Assembly: GCF_900108015.1 (NCBI RefSeq)
Contig: NZ_FNVP01000013.1
Location: 1-64,000, forward strand
Direction: 5' to 3'
Source of the DNA: Flavobacterium urumqiense
GTDB taxonomy: Bacteria > Bacteroidota > Bacteroidia > Flavobacteriales > Flavobacteriaceae
DNA: 64,000 nt
In this document: one piece after another, positions 45,582 through 54,541 of the stretch
How the letters are laid out: each line of letters starts with the position of its first letter
How positions within the stretch are numbered: position 1 is the stretch's first letter
Program-made: the position numbers and the translations under genes
The notes under the pieces: model-generated
Told to the model about the DNA's origin: nothing
Database searches by the model: none
Seen by the model: only the letters and a program-made list of their open reading frames with translations

Positions 45582-48224
45582 ATGAAATTATCAAAAAAAC
45601 TATTTATGAGAATTAACCGTTTTGTTTTAGGTGTATTATTTATGTTAATAATGCCCGCAGTTATGAATGCCCAAACAATCAAAGGGATTGTGACGGACGA
45701 GAATGGGCAATCTTTGCCTTATTCTAATGTTATAGATAAAGAAACATCCAATGGTGTAACCACGGACGGAAACGGTAATTTTGAAATTAAGGTAAAAGGA
45801 TTGCCCGCTACATTGACTGCCAAATATGTGGGTTATCAAAATCAAAATGTTGAGGTGGCAAATGATACCGCCCCCATTACTTTTAAGCTACTGCCTAATA
45901 ATAGTTTAGATGAGGTTGTTGTTACAGGAAACAGATCAAAAGTGCGTAGTGTACTAAATTCTGCTGTTCCGATCGATAAGATTTACTCAGAAGATCTTAA
46001 ATCTAGCGGTCAGGTTACATTTGATAAAATGTTGGCCTACAAAATCCCTTCCTTTAATTCTAGCAGTCAGGCTATTTCTGATGCTACAGCCCATTTTGAC
46101 CCGGCAGATTTGCGTGGTTTAGGACCCAGTCGTACCTTAGTTTTAGTGAATGGAAAAAGAAAAAATCAAAGTGCATTAGTGTATATCAATGATACTCCTG
46201 GAAAAGGTGAGGTAGGAACAGATATGAAAAGTATTCCGTTTTCTGCAATCGAAAGAGTAGAAGTACTTCGTGATGGAGCGTCTTCTCAATACGGTTCTGA
46301 TGCTATTGCAGGGGTAGTGAATATTATCCTTAAAAAGCAAACCAACTTTACTGAAGTAACTCTTACTTCAGGAGTAACTTCACTGGGAGATGGTTTTAAT
46401 TTTGGAGCTGATCTAAACTCGGGATTTAAAATTGCTGATAAAGGCTTTGTAAATTTCAACCTTTCTTATTTGGACCAAAATAAAACCAATAGAGCTGGAA
46501 AGCCAGGAAAAGATGATTTGTTTGGGGTAGCTGCAAATGACCCGCAATGGGGAGATTGGTTAAGTAGAAATCCTGACTTAGGAATGACTATCGGACAACC
46601 AGATTCTAAAATGGGTGCTTTGGTTTTCAATGCTGAATATCCTCTTTCGGACAAAACAACGCTTTATACTTTTGGAGATATCAATATAAGAAAAGGAACG
46701 AGTTTTGCATTATATAGAGCTCCTTATTGGGTTTCAGATCCTAACAATTTATTGCACGCAGCTGGTACAACTTATAATGGTTTCCAACCTACATTCAATA
46801 CAGATGTGTTCGATAATCTAGGAAGTGTTGGGTTAAGATCTACTTTGTTTGGTTTTAATTCGGATTTCAGTTTTACAGCGGGTTCTAATACGGTTGATTA
46901 TACTGTAAAAAACTCATTAAACGTTTCTTTGGGGGCTAAAAGTCCAACTGAATTTAAAACGGGTGGATATACTTTTAGTCAGTTTGTAGGAAATGCCGAT
47001 TTTAGCAGAACTTTTGATAAAGTGACTTTCGGTTTTGGTACAGAAATAAGAAAAGAGCAATTTGAAGCGAGAGCGGGTCAAGTGGAGTCGTATGTCGGTG
47101 GAGGCGCACAATCTTTTCCTGGATTGCAACCGGCAAATGCGTTAAAAAAAGACCGTAATAACATCGGTGTTTATACTACCTTAGATTATGATGTGAATGA
47201 GGCTTTCTTGATAGGAGGATCTTTACGATATGAGAACTATTCTGATTTTGGTGATAATTTTTCTTGGAAAGTAAATTCTCGTTACAAACTGAATAACGAT
47301 ATTGCCGTTCGTGCTTCTTACAGCACTGGATTTAGAGCTCCTGCATTGCACCAGATTTATTTGAGTAATATTCAAACGCTTGTATCTGGAGGTACAATTT
47401 CTAATCAAGGGACTTTTAACAATGTAGATCCTGCGGTTATAGGACTTGGAGTTCCTCAATTGCATGCGGAGAAATCTCAAAATATATCGACAGGGATTAC
47501 TTTTAGATCAGGTGCTAATTTTTCTGCTTCGGTTGATTTCTACCAGATCAAAGTAAAAGACCGTGTTTTGTTTTCTGGGGCGATTGAATTTGATGGCGAT
47601 AACAAAACAACTAACCCGGTTGAACAAGTATTAATTGACAATGATATAACAAGTATGAAGTTTTTTATCAATGCAGTTAATACAATAACCAAAGGTGTTG
47701 ATGTTGTTTTGAACTACAAAAATCTAGCGGTTGGAAATGGGAAACTAGGATTTAGTTTGGCATCTAATATTTCTAATACTAAAATTGATGGGCAAATTGC
47801 TACGCCCGCTATTTTAAAAGCAAATGGGTATGATATTTTTAACCGTAAAGAGCAAGGCAGAATATTAAATGCGAGACCTAATACAAAAGTATTGTTAGGA
47901 GCTAATTATGATATTAATAAAATGAGTGTTATTTTTAACAATACTTATTTTGGTGAAGTTACTTGGCAACATGCTACTGATGTTGCAAAAGATCAAACTT
48001 TTGCTGGAAAAGTGATTACAGATTTAGGTCTTTCTTATAAATTTACAAATACTATATCTGCCAATGTGATGGTAAACAACTTACTAAATGTCTACCCTGA
48101 CAAATTAGATACTAAAGGAGATGTTGTTACTGATTTGGGAGGTCGTTTTAAATACGCATGGGAAGTAAACCAATTTGGTTTTAGCGGTACCACATTTACA
48201 GCGGGATTAAACTTTAAATTTTAA
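45582..48224 (+). CDS. TonB-dependent outer membrane receptor
   Basis: The 880-residue protein has a signal peptide (hydrophobic MRINRFVLGVLFMLIMPAVM, cleaved before QTIKG). It continues with a CarboxypepD_reg-like domain (GIVTDENGQSLPYSNVIDKET to VGYQNQNVEV), a plug domain (DEVVVTGNRSK to VEVLRDGASSQYGSDAIAGVVNIILK) and a 22-strand-type barrel ending FTAGLNFKF with the terminal Phe. The substrate is unknown; there is no SusD partner, and barrel features such as YRLDNDIAVRASYSTGFRAPALHQIYLS resemble siderophore or vitamin receptors rather than SusC. ATG 45582 or 45606 could both serve. A terminator follows. Confidence 0.92.
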   Translation: MKLSKKLFMRINRFVLGVLFMLIMPAVMNAQTIKGIVTDENGQSLPYSNVIDKETSNGVTTDGNGNFEIKVKGLPATLTAKYVGYQNQNVEVANDTAPITFKLLPNNSLDEVVVTGNRSKVRSVLNSAVPIDKIYSEDLKSSGQVTFDKMLAYKIPSFNSSSQAISDATAHFDPADLRGLGPSRTLVLVNGKRKNQSALVYINDTPGKGEVGTDMKSIPFSAIERVEVLRDGASSQYGSDAIAGVVNIILKKQTNFTEVTLTSGVTSLGDGFNFGADLNSGFKIADKGFVNFNLSYLDQNKTNRAGKPGKDDLFGVAANDPQWGDWLSRNPDLGMTIGQPDSKMGALVFNAEYPLSDKTTLYTFGDINIRKGTSFALYRAPYWVSDPNNLLHAAGTTYNGFQPTFNTDVFDNLGSVGLRSTLFGFNSDFSFTAGSNTVDYTVKNSLNVSLGAKSPTEFKTGGYTFSQFVGNADFSRTFDKVTFGFGTEIRKEQFEARAGQVESYVGGGAQSFPGLQPANALKKDRNNIGVYTTLDYDVNEAFLIGGSLRYENYSDFGDNFSWKVNSRYKLNNDIAVRASYSTGFRAPALHQIYLSNIQTLVSGGTISNQGTFNNVDPAVIGLGVPQLHAEKSQNISTGITFRSGANFSASVDFYQIKVKDRVLFSGAIEFDGDNKTTNPVEQVLIDNDITSMKFFINAVNTITKGVDVVLNYKNLAVGNGKLGFSLASNISNTKIDGQIATPAILKANGYDIFNRKEQGRILNARPNTKVLLGANYDINKMSVIFNNTYFGEVTWQHATDVAKDQTFAGKVITDLGLSYKFTNTISANVMVNNLLNVYPDKLDTKGDVVTDLGGRFKYAWEVNQFGFSGTTFTAGLNFKF

Positions 48225-48247
48225 AGGAGAATTATAGGACAATTATT

Positions 48248-48271
48248 AAAACGGGATTTATTCCCGTTTTT
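48248..48271 (+). terminator. Terminator after the TonB-dependent receptor gene
   Basis: AAACGGGA pairs with TCCCGTTT around a TTTAT loop and is followed by TTTT. It starts about 24 bases after the stop codon. Confidence 0.8.
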
Positions 48272-48373
48272 TTATGTAAATATTTTTTTGAAGGGACACA
48301 ATTTAATAGGATTATCCGTAATGGAGGTCAAATAAGTTTTTAAATAATAAATTTGAATTAATATCATAAAGAA

Positions 48374-48401
48374 ATATAAGTTCCGAGAAGCGAACTTATA
48401 T
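48374..48401. repeat. Perfect inverted repeat in the receptor-dnaK spacer
   Basis: ATATAAGTTC at 48374-48383 is the exact reverse complement of GAACTTATAT at 48392-48401, with spacer CGAGAAGC. No T run follows, so an operator or RNA structure is more likely than a terminator. Related TATAAG fragments recur just downstream (CTCTTATATG at about 48402 and GTATATAAG near 48458). The remaining 48272-48576 shows nothing else. Confidence 0.6.
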
Positions 48402-48576
48402 CTCTTATATGGTAAAAAAAACGTTCCATTATTTCGATATGAATTCTATTTACTTTGTATATAAGTTTGGGTCCGTGCTATGACAGTCATACATTGTAAA
48501 AACGAATTTAAATCATTGTTTTCTTGTGTTTGTGACTTTGCTCTCAAAAGGAATGCTGTTTTGTTTTATAGAAGTA

Positions 48577-48643
48577 ATGACAGCATGCCTAAAATGTCAT
48601 ATTGTCAGATTAATTTACGACAATTTTAACAAAAACTGACAAT
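48577..48643. promoter_or_regulatory. Cluster of TGACA/TGTCA half-sites upstream of dnaK
   Basis: Within 67 bases there are ATGACA (48577), TGTCAT (48595), TTGTCAG (48602), ACGACA (48617) and CTGACAAT (48636). ATTGTCAG at 48601-48608 and CTGACAAT at 48636-48643 are exact inverted copies 27 bases apart. ATGACA and TGTCAT form another inverted pair. This looks like a multi-site binding region for a regulator of dnaK; the protein is unknown. Confidence 0.5.
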
Positions 48644-48662
48644 TTACTGGACCCTTTTGCAT

Positions 48663-48677
48663 TGGCATAATGATTGA
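48663..48677 (+). promoter_or_regulatory. Sigma-54-like promoter element before dnaK
   Basis: TGGCATAATGATTGA places GG and G with the spacing of the sigma-54 pattern TGGCACG-N4-TTGCA, but has GA instead of GC at -12. It is 56 bases before the dnaK ATG and just downstream of the half-site cluster, where an activator would act. No TAnnTTTG box was found in this spacer. Confidence 0.4.
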
Positions 48678-48732
48678 CTTAAGCACCATGAGCCGTTAAA
48701 ATAAGTATACATTATAATTAAATATAAATAAA

Positions 48733-50619
48733 ATGGGTAAAATAATCGGAATTGATTTAGGTACGACAAACTCTTGTGTTTCTGTAATGGAAGGTAATGA
48801 AGCAGTTGTTATTCCTAACGCAGAAGGAAAAAGAACAACACCATCTATCATCGCTTTTGTTGAAGGTGGAGAAATTAAAGTAGGGGATCCTGCGAAGAGA
48901 CAAGCGGTAACTAATCCAACTAAGACTATTGCTTCTATCAAACGTTTTATGGGTCATTCTTTTTCAGAAGTTTCGGCTGAAGCAAAAAGAGTTTCTTACA
49001 AAGTAGTAAAAGGGGACAACAATACACCACGTGTTGATATTGATGGACGTTTATACTCTGCACAAGAATTGTCAGCTATGACACTTCAAAAAATGAAAAA
49101 AACTGCTGAAGACTATTTAGGTCAAACAGTTACTGAAGCAGTTATTACTGTTCCTGCTTACTTTAATGATGCACAACGTCAGGCTACAAAAGAAGCTGGT
49201 GAAATTGCAGGTCTTAAAGTAATGCGTATTATCAACGAACCAACAGCAGCAGCGCTTGCTTACGGTCTTGATAAAAAAGGTAAAGATCAAAAAATTGCTG
49301 TTTACGATTTAGGTGGAGGTACATTTGATATTTCTGTTCTTGAATTAGGAGACGGAGTTTTTGAAGTATTGTCTACAAACGGAGATACTCACTTAGGTGG
49401 GGATGATTTTGACCACGAAATTATTGACTGGTTAGCTGCTGAATTTTTGACTGAAGAAGGTATTGATTTACGTTTAGATCCAATGTCTTTGCAACGTTTG
49501 AAAGAAGCTGCTGAGAAAGCAAAAATTGAATTGTCTTCTTCTGCTGAAACTGAAATTAACTTACCTTATGTAACTGCTACAGCTTCAGGACCAAAACACT
49601 TAGTTAAAAAATTAACTAGAGCACAATTTGAAAAATTAACTGATTCTTTAGTAAAACGTTCAATGGCACCAGTTGCTAAAGCGCTTAAAGATGCAGGTTT
49701 AACTGTTTCTGATATTGACGAAGTTATCTTGGTTGGAGGTTCTACTCGTATGCCAAGAATTGCTGAAGAAGTGGAGAAATTCTTTGGTAAAAAAGCGTCT
49801 AAAGGAGTTAACCCTGATGAGGTTGTTGCAATTGGAGCAGCTATTCAAGGTGGAGTTCTTTCTGGAGATGTAAAAGATGTATTGTTACTTGACGTTACTC
49901 CTTTATCTTTAGGTATCGAAACTATGGGTGGTGTTATGACAACTCTTATTGAGCCTAACACAACTATTCCAACTAAAAAATCTCAGGTTTTCTCTACTGC
50001 TGCAGATTCTCAACCAACAGTTGAAATCCACGTTTTACAAGGAGCTAGAGCAATGGCTGCTGATAACAAAACTATCGGTCGTTTCCATTTAGATGGTATT
50101 CCACCAGCACCAAGAGGAGTTCCACAAATTGAAGTAACTTTTGATATTGATGCTAATGGTATCATTAAAGTTTCGGCAACTGATAAAGGAACTGGTAAAT
50201 CTCATGATATTCGTATCGAAGCTTCTTCTGGATTAACAGCTGAAGAAATCGAAAGAATGAAAAAAGATGCAGAAGCTAATGCTGATGCTGACAAAATTGC
50301 AAGAGAAAGAGCTGAAAAATTGAACGAGGCGGATGGAATGATCTTCCAAACTGAAACTCAATTGAAAGAATTAGGTTCTAAATTATCTGATGAAAACAAA
50401 GTTGCTGTAGAATATGCATTAACTGAATTGAGAATGGCGCACCAATCTCAAGACATTCCTGCAATTCAAACGGCTCTTGACAACATCAACGCAGCTTGGA
50501 AAAAAGCAACTGAAGCGATGTATGCTCAAGGAGAACAAGGTCAAGGTGAAGCACAACCTCAAGGGGATGCTGCTCAAGGAGACAATGTTGAAGACGTTGA
50601 ATTTGAAGAAGTAAAATAA
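48733..50619 (+). CDS. dnaK: Hsp70 chaperone DnaK
   Basis: The 628-residue protein is a full-length Dna[22 protein letters not shown] at the start, the nucleotide-binding domain with [31 protein letters not shown] and [13 protein letters not shown], linker [16 protein letters not shown], substrate-binding beta domain, and a helical lid ending in a Gln/Gly-rich tail with the [11 protein letters not shown]-terminus. It folds and protects proteins with DnaJ and GrpE, whose genes are not in the window. Codon choice is strongly biased towards a small codon set, as expected for a highly expressed gene. Its upstream region has unusual regulatory features. Confidence 0.99.
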   Translation: MGKIIGIDLGTTNSCVSVMEGNEAVVIPNAEGKRTTPSIIAFVEGGEIKVGDPAKRQAVTNPTKTIASIKRFMGHSFSEVSAEAKRVSYKVVKGDNNTPRVDIDGRLYSAQELSAMTLQKMKKTAEDYLGQTVTEAVITVPAYFNDAQRQATKEAGEIAGLKVMRIINEPTAAALAYGLDKKGKDQKIAVYDLGGGTFDISVLELGDGVFEVLSTNGDTHLGGDDFDHEIIDWLAAEFLTEEGIDLRLDPMSLQRLKEAAEKAKIELSSSAETEINLPYVTATASGPKHLVKKLTRAQFEKLTDSLVKRSMAPVAKALKDAGLTVSDIDEVILVGGSTRMPRIAEEVEKFFGKKASKGVNPDEVVAIGAAIQGGVLSGDVKDVLLLDVTPLSLGIETMGGVMTTLIEPNTTIPTKKSQVFSTAADSQPTVEIHVLQGARAMAADNKTIGRFHLDGIPPAPRGVPQIEVTFDIDANGIIKVSATDKGTGKSHDIRIEASSGLTAEEIERMKKDAEANADADKIARERAEKLNEADGMIFQTETQLKELGSKLSDENKVAVEYALTELRMAHQSQDIPAIQTALDNINAAWKKATEAMYAQGEQGQGEAQPQGDAAQGDNVEDVEFEEVK

Positions 50620-50668
50620 TAATTTCCTTAGAGACACGATTTATGTCGTCTTTACTGTTGATTTAGAA

Positions 50669-50694
50669 AACCGTTTGCCTTTGGTGAACGGTTT
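50669..50694 (+). terminator. Terminator after dnaK
   Basis: AACCGTT pairs with AACGGTT across an 11-base loop and is followed by TTTTTT. It begins 50 bases after the dnaK stop codon; convergent blh ends at 50718. Confidence 0.75.
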
Positions 50695-50717
50695 TTTTTA
50701 TTGTTATTAATTCCGAT

Positions 50718-51611
50718 TCAGTCTTGTTTTTTGCCACTAAACATTTTTGTAATAACTAAGGCATGGGGAAATGTTATGGCAGCAAGAAAGGAAAAAAATA
50801 ACGCATTGAATAATTGTTCCTGCTTAAATACATAATAAAGAACTGAAATTCCCAATATGGATATTCCCCAATATAAAACTGCCGACCTGCAATAGGTAAC
50901 AAAAAGCGGGAAGGAGTAATTTCCATGAAGGAATTTTATTTGATCAATTATTGAGGGTATACTATGCCATAAAACGAAGTATAATGCAAATCCCCATATT
51001 AAACTTGAGGATTTGAAAATAATAATAAATAGCAGTAAATAAAATGTTTCTGTTAAAAGTTGTTTTCTTGCTATTTCAAATTTCCAATACAAATAAGTCC
51101 CTAATATTGTTAAAATAACACTAATTATTTTCAGAACTGTTGCAATATAATGGATATCAATTGAAATTTTTATTATCTGAAATACAATGTTCTGGACTTC
51201 ATTAACATGAAAGGCAAATAGGAGAAACAAGATGGTTGCACCATAGAAAAATTGAAATAGTATTGTAAACCATTTTGACACTAGCTGCTTTAAATTCTGC
51301 CATTGCTGTTCTCCAAAATGATATGCGCTTACAATAAGAAATAGTAATAATGCTAACCAAGGTATTAAATAAAATAAAAGTGCACCAACCAAAACTACAA
51401 GTAAATAATAAGCTATTATTTTAAAGTAAGGAATCACCTGTTTTCTAGTGCTGATATTTTCGATTAGCAATAGATCATTTGCCCCATGTAAAATTCCAAA
51501 GGAAAATATCAATAAAAATCCAATGATAATTTGAACTTGATGTGAAAAAAAAGAATCAATCCATAATCCAAAAAAGCTAACTACAATTGCGATATTCAAA
51601 TATTTTGACAT
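50718..51611 (-). CDS. blh: Brp/Blh-family beta-carotene 15,15'-dioxygenase
   Basis: The 297-residue membrane protein has about eight to nine hydrophobic helices and the four conserved histidines of Blh: H42 in GILHGANDLLL, H98 in AYHFGEQQW, H216 in VLWHSIPSI, and H283 in FPHALVITKMF. These bind the iron that cleaves beta-carotene into two retinal molecules. It lies next to and divergent from the rhodopsin gene, 110 bases apart, so it supplies the chromophore. Its own -7 box could not be identified. The carotenoid synthesis genes (crtE, crtB, crtI, crtY) are not in the window. Confidence 0.95.
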   Translation of the reverse strand: MSKYLNIAIVVSFFGLWIDSFFSHQVQIIIGFLLIFSFGILHGANDLLLIENISTRKQVIPYFKIIAYYLLVVLVGALLFYLIPWLALLLFLIVSAYHFGEQQWQNLKQLVSKWFTILFQFFYGATILFLLFAFHVNEVQNIVFQIIKISIDIHYIATVLKIISVILTILGTYLYWKFEIARKQLLTETFYLLLFIIIFKSSSLIWGFALYFVLWHSIPSIIDQIKFLHGNYSFPLFVTYCRSAVLYWGISILGISVLYYVFKQEQLFNALFFSFLAAITFPHALVITKMFSGKKQD

Positions 51612-51682
51612 TAAATTTATATTTTGTTTAAAATTAATACAAAAAAAATAAACAAAACGTATTTTTATTATTTAACTTTTCA

Positions 51683-51690
51683 TATATTTG
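51683..51690 (+). promoter_or_regulatory. -7 box for the rhodopsin gene
   Basis: TATATTTG matches TAnnTTTG exactly, 31 bases before the ATG at 51722, giving a leader of about 25 nt. No clear -33 element was found. Confidence 0.6.
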
Positions 51691-51721
51691 AATTAACAAA
51701 TTCACTTAACCTCAATTATTT

Positions 51722-52450
51722 ATGACAAACTTTATGTTTATTCCAGGATTAGTTGCAAGATTATCTCCTACTGATTATGTAGGATTTACCTTTTTTGTTG
51801 GCTGCATGGCTATGATGGCTGCGTCGGCTTTTTTCTTTTTATCATTAAATCAATTTGATAAAAAATGGCGAACTTCAGTATTAGTTTCAGGTTTAATTAC
51901 TTTCATTGCTGCTGTACATTATTTTTACATGAGAGATTATTGGGCTACGTTCCAGGAATCGCCTACATTTTTTCGTTATGTCGATTGGACGTTAACAGTT
52001 CCGTTGATGTGTGTTGAGTTTTTCTTAATTTTGAAAGTTGCTGGTGCCAAGCAATCATTGATGTGGAAAATGATAATTTTATCATTAGTGATGCTCCTTA
52101 CAGGCTATTTCGGAGAAGCAGTAGATCGTCCTAATGCATGGATATGGGGATTAATCTCAGGTATCGCTTACTTTGTGATTGTTTATGAAATCTGGCTTGG
52201 TAATGCTTCTAAATTAGCCGCCGCAGCAGGTGGAAATGTTTTGGCTGCCCATAAAATATTATGTTGGTTTGTACTAGTTGGATGGTCAATTTATCCATTG
52301 GGATATATGTTAGGAACTGACGGTTGGTACAACGGTATACATGGTTTAGGACTTAATATTGATGTTGTGTACAATATTGCGGATGCCATTAATAAAATTG
52401 GATTTGGACTTGTAGTTTACAATTTAGCTTTAAAATCACAAACCACTTAA
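51722..52450 (+). CDS. Proteorhodopsin, light-driven proton pump
   Basis: The 242-residue seven-helix protein carries the proteorhodopsin residues: H66 in HYFYMR, R85-Y-V-D88 as the Schiff-base counter-ion, T92 and E99 (DTE motif, proton donor E), D221 and the retinal lysine K225 in ADAINKIGFG. The DTE triad indicates a proton pump rather than the NDQ sodium pump or NTQ chloride pump also found in flavobacteria. The spectral-tuning position (eight residues after D88) is M96, typical of green-absorbing flavobacterial pumps. It is divergent from blh, which makes its retinal, and has its own -7 box and terminator. Confidence 0.97.
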   Translation: MTNFMFIPGLVARLSPTDYVGFTFFVGCMAMMAASAFFFLSLNQFDKKWRTSVLVSGLITFIAAVHYFYMRDYWATFQESPTFFRYVDWTLTVPLMCVEFFLILKVAGAKQSLMWKMIILSLVMLLTGYFGEAVDRPNAWIWGLISGIAYFVIVYEIWLGNASKLAAAAGGNVLAAHKILCWFVLVGWSIYPLGYMLGTDGWYNGIHGLGLNIDVVYNIADAINKIGFGLVVYNLALKSQTT

Positions 52451-52470
52451 TTTTAATTTCCTTTGTTTTT

Positions 52471-52500
52471 AAAAACCGAACTTGTGATAGCTCGGTTTTT
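52471..52500 (+). terminator. Terminator after the rhodopsin gene
   Basis: AAAAACCGA pairs with TCGGTTTTT across a 12-base loop and is followed by more T. It starts 20 bases after the stop codon. Confidence 0.8.
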
Positions 52501-52592
52501 TTATGGAATTTATTTTTTGTTTAAAAAGAGATGAGCTCCTTTTGTATGAAATATTATTGTACTTTTCAATACATTTAAAATCGAAAGCAACT

Positions 52593-53195
52593 ATGAAAAA
52601 AACAATCTTACTTCTTGTCCTGTCATCTTTTAGTACTGTTATTTTCAGCCAAAGCAATAAAGCAGTAAAAAAAACAGGATCTGCATCTATTTTTGCGAAA
52701 TCAGATAATGTTTTGGCAGAAATGAGTAAGAATAAATTTTATTTGTTAGTCACCAATAAAGGAGCCAAGAAAGACACGATTTTAATGAAAAGTTTTGAGG
52801 TAGATAAATTGCCTTTAGAATGCAAAATTGAACCCTTTACCACCAAGGGAATTACTTTGCATAAAATAACTTGGCTAGAAAAAAAGACCATGCAAACTAA
52901 ATTAAAAACGGAGGCTGCTGTAACTACCGTTTCTGTAATTTGTGATATAGCTTCAAAAATAAAACTGCTGACCAATGAACAAATTACTACAAAAATAACT
53001 GAAGTACACTTTTTAGATGATAAGCAAACTGTTTCTGAAACAATAGACCGAATTAGAAATGAAGGTTTTGAATGTATAGTAAATAAACAAGGAGATGTGG
53101 TATTGAAAAATAAAGCAAAGGAAAATAAAATGATTTATGTTCCGGCGGATAAAAAATTTGTATTAACTTCTGCCGGATCATCGAAGAAGAAATAA
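52593..53195 (+). CDS. Secreted protein of unknown function
   Basis: The 200-residue protein has a signal peptide (MKKTILLLVLSSFSTVIFSQ). The mature part is rich in lysine, with mixed helix and strand, segments such as KKDTILMKSFEVDKLPLECKI and SETIDRIRNEGFECIVNKQGDVVLKNK, and a basic end (SSKKK). No family was recognised. The in-frame ATG at 52503 lies inside the T run of the rhodopsin terminator and would put a hydrophobic non-signal peptide first, so the start at 52593 is chosen. It is closed by its own terminator. Confidence 0.7.
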   Translation: MKKTILLLVLSSFSTVIFSQSNKAVKKTGSASIFAKSDNVLAEMSKNKFYLLVTNKGAKKDTILMKSFEVDKLPLECKIEPFTTKGITLHKITWLEKKTMQTKLKTEAAVTTVSVICDIASKIKLLTNEQITTKITEVHFLDDKQTVSETIDRIRNEGFECIVNKQGDVVLKNKAKENKMIYVPADKKFVLTSAGSSKKK

Positions 53196-53220
53196 CTAAT
53201 TTAGTTTTTAAATAAAAGTA

Positions 53221-53250
53221 AGCCCGACCCGTTTCAAAAAGGAGTCGGGT
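53221..53250 (+). terminator. Terminator after the secreted protein gene
   Basis: CCCGAC pairs with GTCGGG around a loop containing CCGTTTCAAAAAGGA and is followed by T-rich sequence. It starts 26 bases after the stop codon. Confidence 0.75.
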
Positions 53251-53327
53251 TTTGTTTTTATATAGAAATAAATGTTTTTAATAAGTCTTAAATGATTAAT
53301 CTCATATTAAGAATTATTATTTCTGAT

Positions 53328-53335
53328 TATCTTTG
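53328..53335 (+). promoter_or_regulatory. -7 box for corA
   Basis: TATCTTTG matches TAnnTTTG exactly, 81 bases before the corA ATG, giving a leader of about 75 nt with no obvious fold. Confidence 0.5.
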
Positions 53336-53416
53336 TTTTTTATGAATGTCAAATTCCATAAGTAGCCATTCATTTATAAAAGATTTTCGTACTATTACCA
53401 GATAAAAAAATTTTGG

Positions 53417-54487
53417 ATGAGAAAAATTAAATACAAGAAAGGCAGAAAACTGCAACCTTACAATCTGGAATATACCGGGGTGCATCAAAGCCACGAGTCA
53501 GAAATGCAGTTATTTGTTTTTGACAATTTTGATTTGACAGAATATGAGGATTTTAAAGTTTCGGATCTGGATAAATATATTAATATTCAAAAAACCAATT
53601 GGTTGAATATACATGGTTTAAATAATATTGAATTAATAAAGTCCATTGGAAACTATTTTAATATCGATAATTTTATGCTTGCCGATATTTTAAATACTAC
53701 CAAGAGAACAAAACTAGAAGAATTGTCAGATACTTTATTTTTTAATATAAAATCACTTTTGCCGGCCGGAGATTCAGATAATATTAGTGTCGAGCAAATC
53801 AGTTTTCTGATAAAAGATGGTATTTTGATTTCTTTTCAGGAAAAACGAAGTGATTTTTTCTTACATATTCGGGAACGAATTCGGACGAATTCTGGAATTG
53901 TAAGGACAAAAAAAGCGGATTATCTTTTGTACATCCTTTTAGATGCCATTATGCAAAATTTCTATATAACCATAGAGAATGAAGAAGATAAAGTAGAAGA
54001 ACTGATTAACCTTTCTAAAAACAGTGCTGACCCAAAAATTCTGGAAAGAATTGAAAAACATCGCGATAATTTCAATTTTCTGAAGCGATCAATTATTCCT
54101 TTAAGAGATTCTTTGTACGATATTAAAAGCATAAAAGACGATAACGTGTTCAATTCAATTGAAACAGATAATTTTAGTTTTTTTATTCGATTGCATCAAA
54201 AAAGTTTGGAGCTCCTGGAACAAATTGAATCCGATATGGGTTCACTGGAAAGTGCTTCTAATTTCTTTTTTTCGGCGCAAACGCATAAGATGAATGAGAT
54301 TATGAAAACACTGACTATTGTGTCGGCTATCTTTATTCCGCTCACATTTATTGTGGGAGTTTATGGTATGAATTTTGAAAATTTACCTGAACTAAAATAT
54401 CAATATGGCTATCATACTGTAATGGGAATTATGTTTTTGATTGTAATTGGAATGATAATTTATTTTAAAAAACGTCGTTGGTTTTAG
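53417..54487 (+). CDS. corA: CorA-family magnesium/cobalt channel
   Basis: The 356-residue protein has the CorA layout: a large cytosolic N-terminal domain with long helices (about 1-290) and two C-terminal membrane helices. The first is followed by YGMNFENLPEL with the GMN signature at 317-319, the selectivity-loop motif of Mg2+ channels, and the protein ends IIYFKKRRWF, the typical basic C-terminus. It imports Mg2+ (and Co2+ or Ni2+). The gap to pta is 54 bases with no terminator seen, so read-through into pta-ackA is possible. Confidence 0.95.
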   Translation: MRKIKYKKGRKLQPYNLEYTGVHQSHESEMQLFVFDNFDLTEYEDFKVSDLDKYINIQKTNWLNIHGLNNIELIKSIGNYFNIDNFMLADILNTTKRTKLEELSDTLFFNIKSLLPAGDSDNISVEQISFLIKDGILISFQEKRSDFFLHIRERIRTNSGIVRTKKADYLLYILLDAIMQNFYITIENEEDKVEELINLSKNSADPKILERIEKHRDNFNFLKRSIIPLRDSLYDIKSIKDDNVFNSIETDNFSFFIRLHQKSLELLEQIESDMGSLESASNFFFSAQTHKMNEIMKTLTIVSAIFIPLTFIVGVYGMNFENLPELKYQYGYHTVMGIMFLIVIGMIIYFKKRRWF

Positions 54488-54541
54488 TAATAAAAAAGTA
54501 ATAGATCCAATTCTATTTGGAATTAAATATAAAAATAAAAA

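Noticed and set aside
48648-48660. TGG...TTGC before dnaK as a sigma-54 promoter
   Set aside because: The GG to GC spacing is 8 bases, not 10; the match at 48663-48677 has the right spacing.
52503-52592. Upstream start for the secreted protein after the rhodopsin gene
   Set aside because: The ATG lies in the T run of the rhodopsin terminator and would bury the signal peptide.
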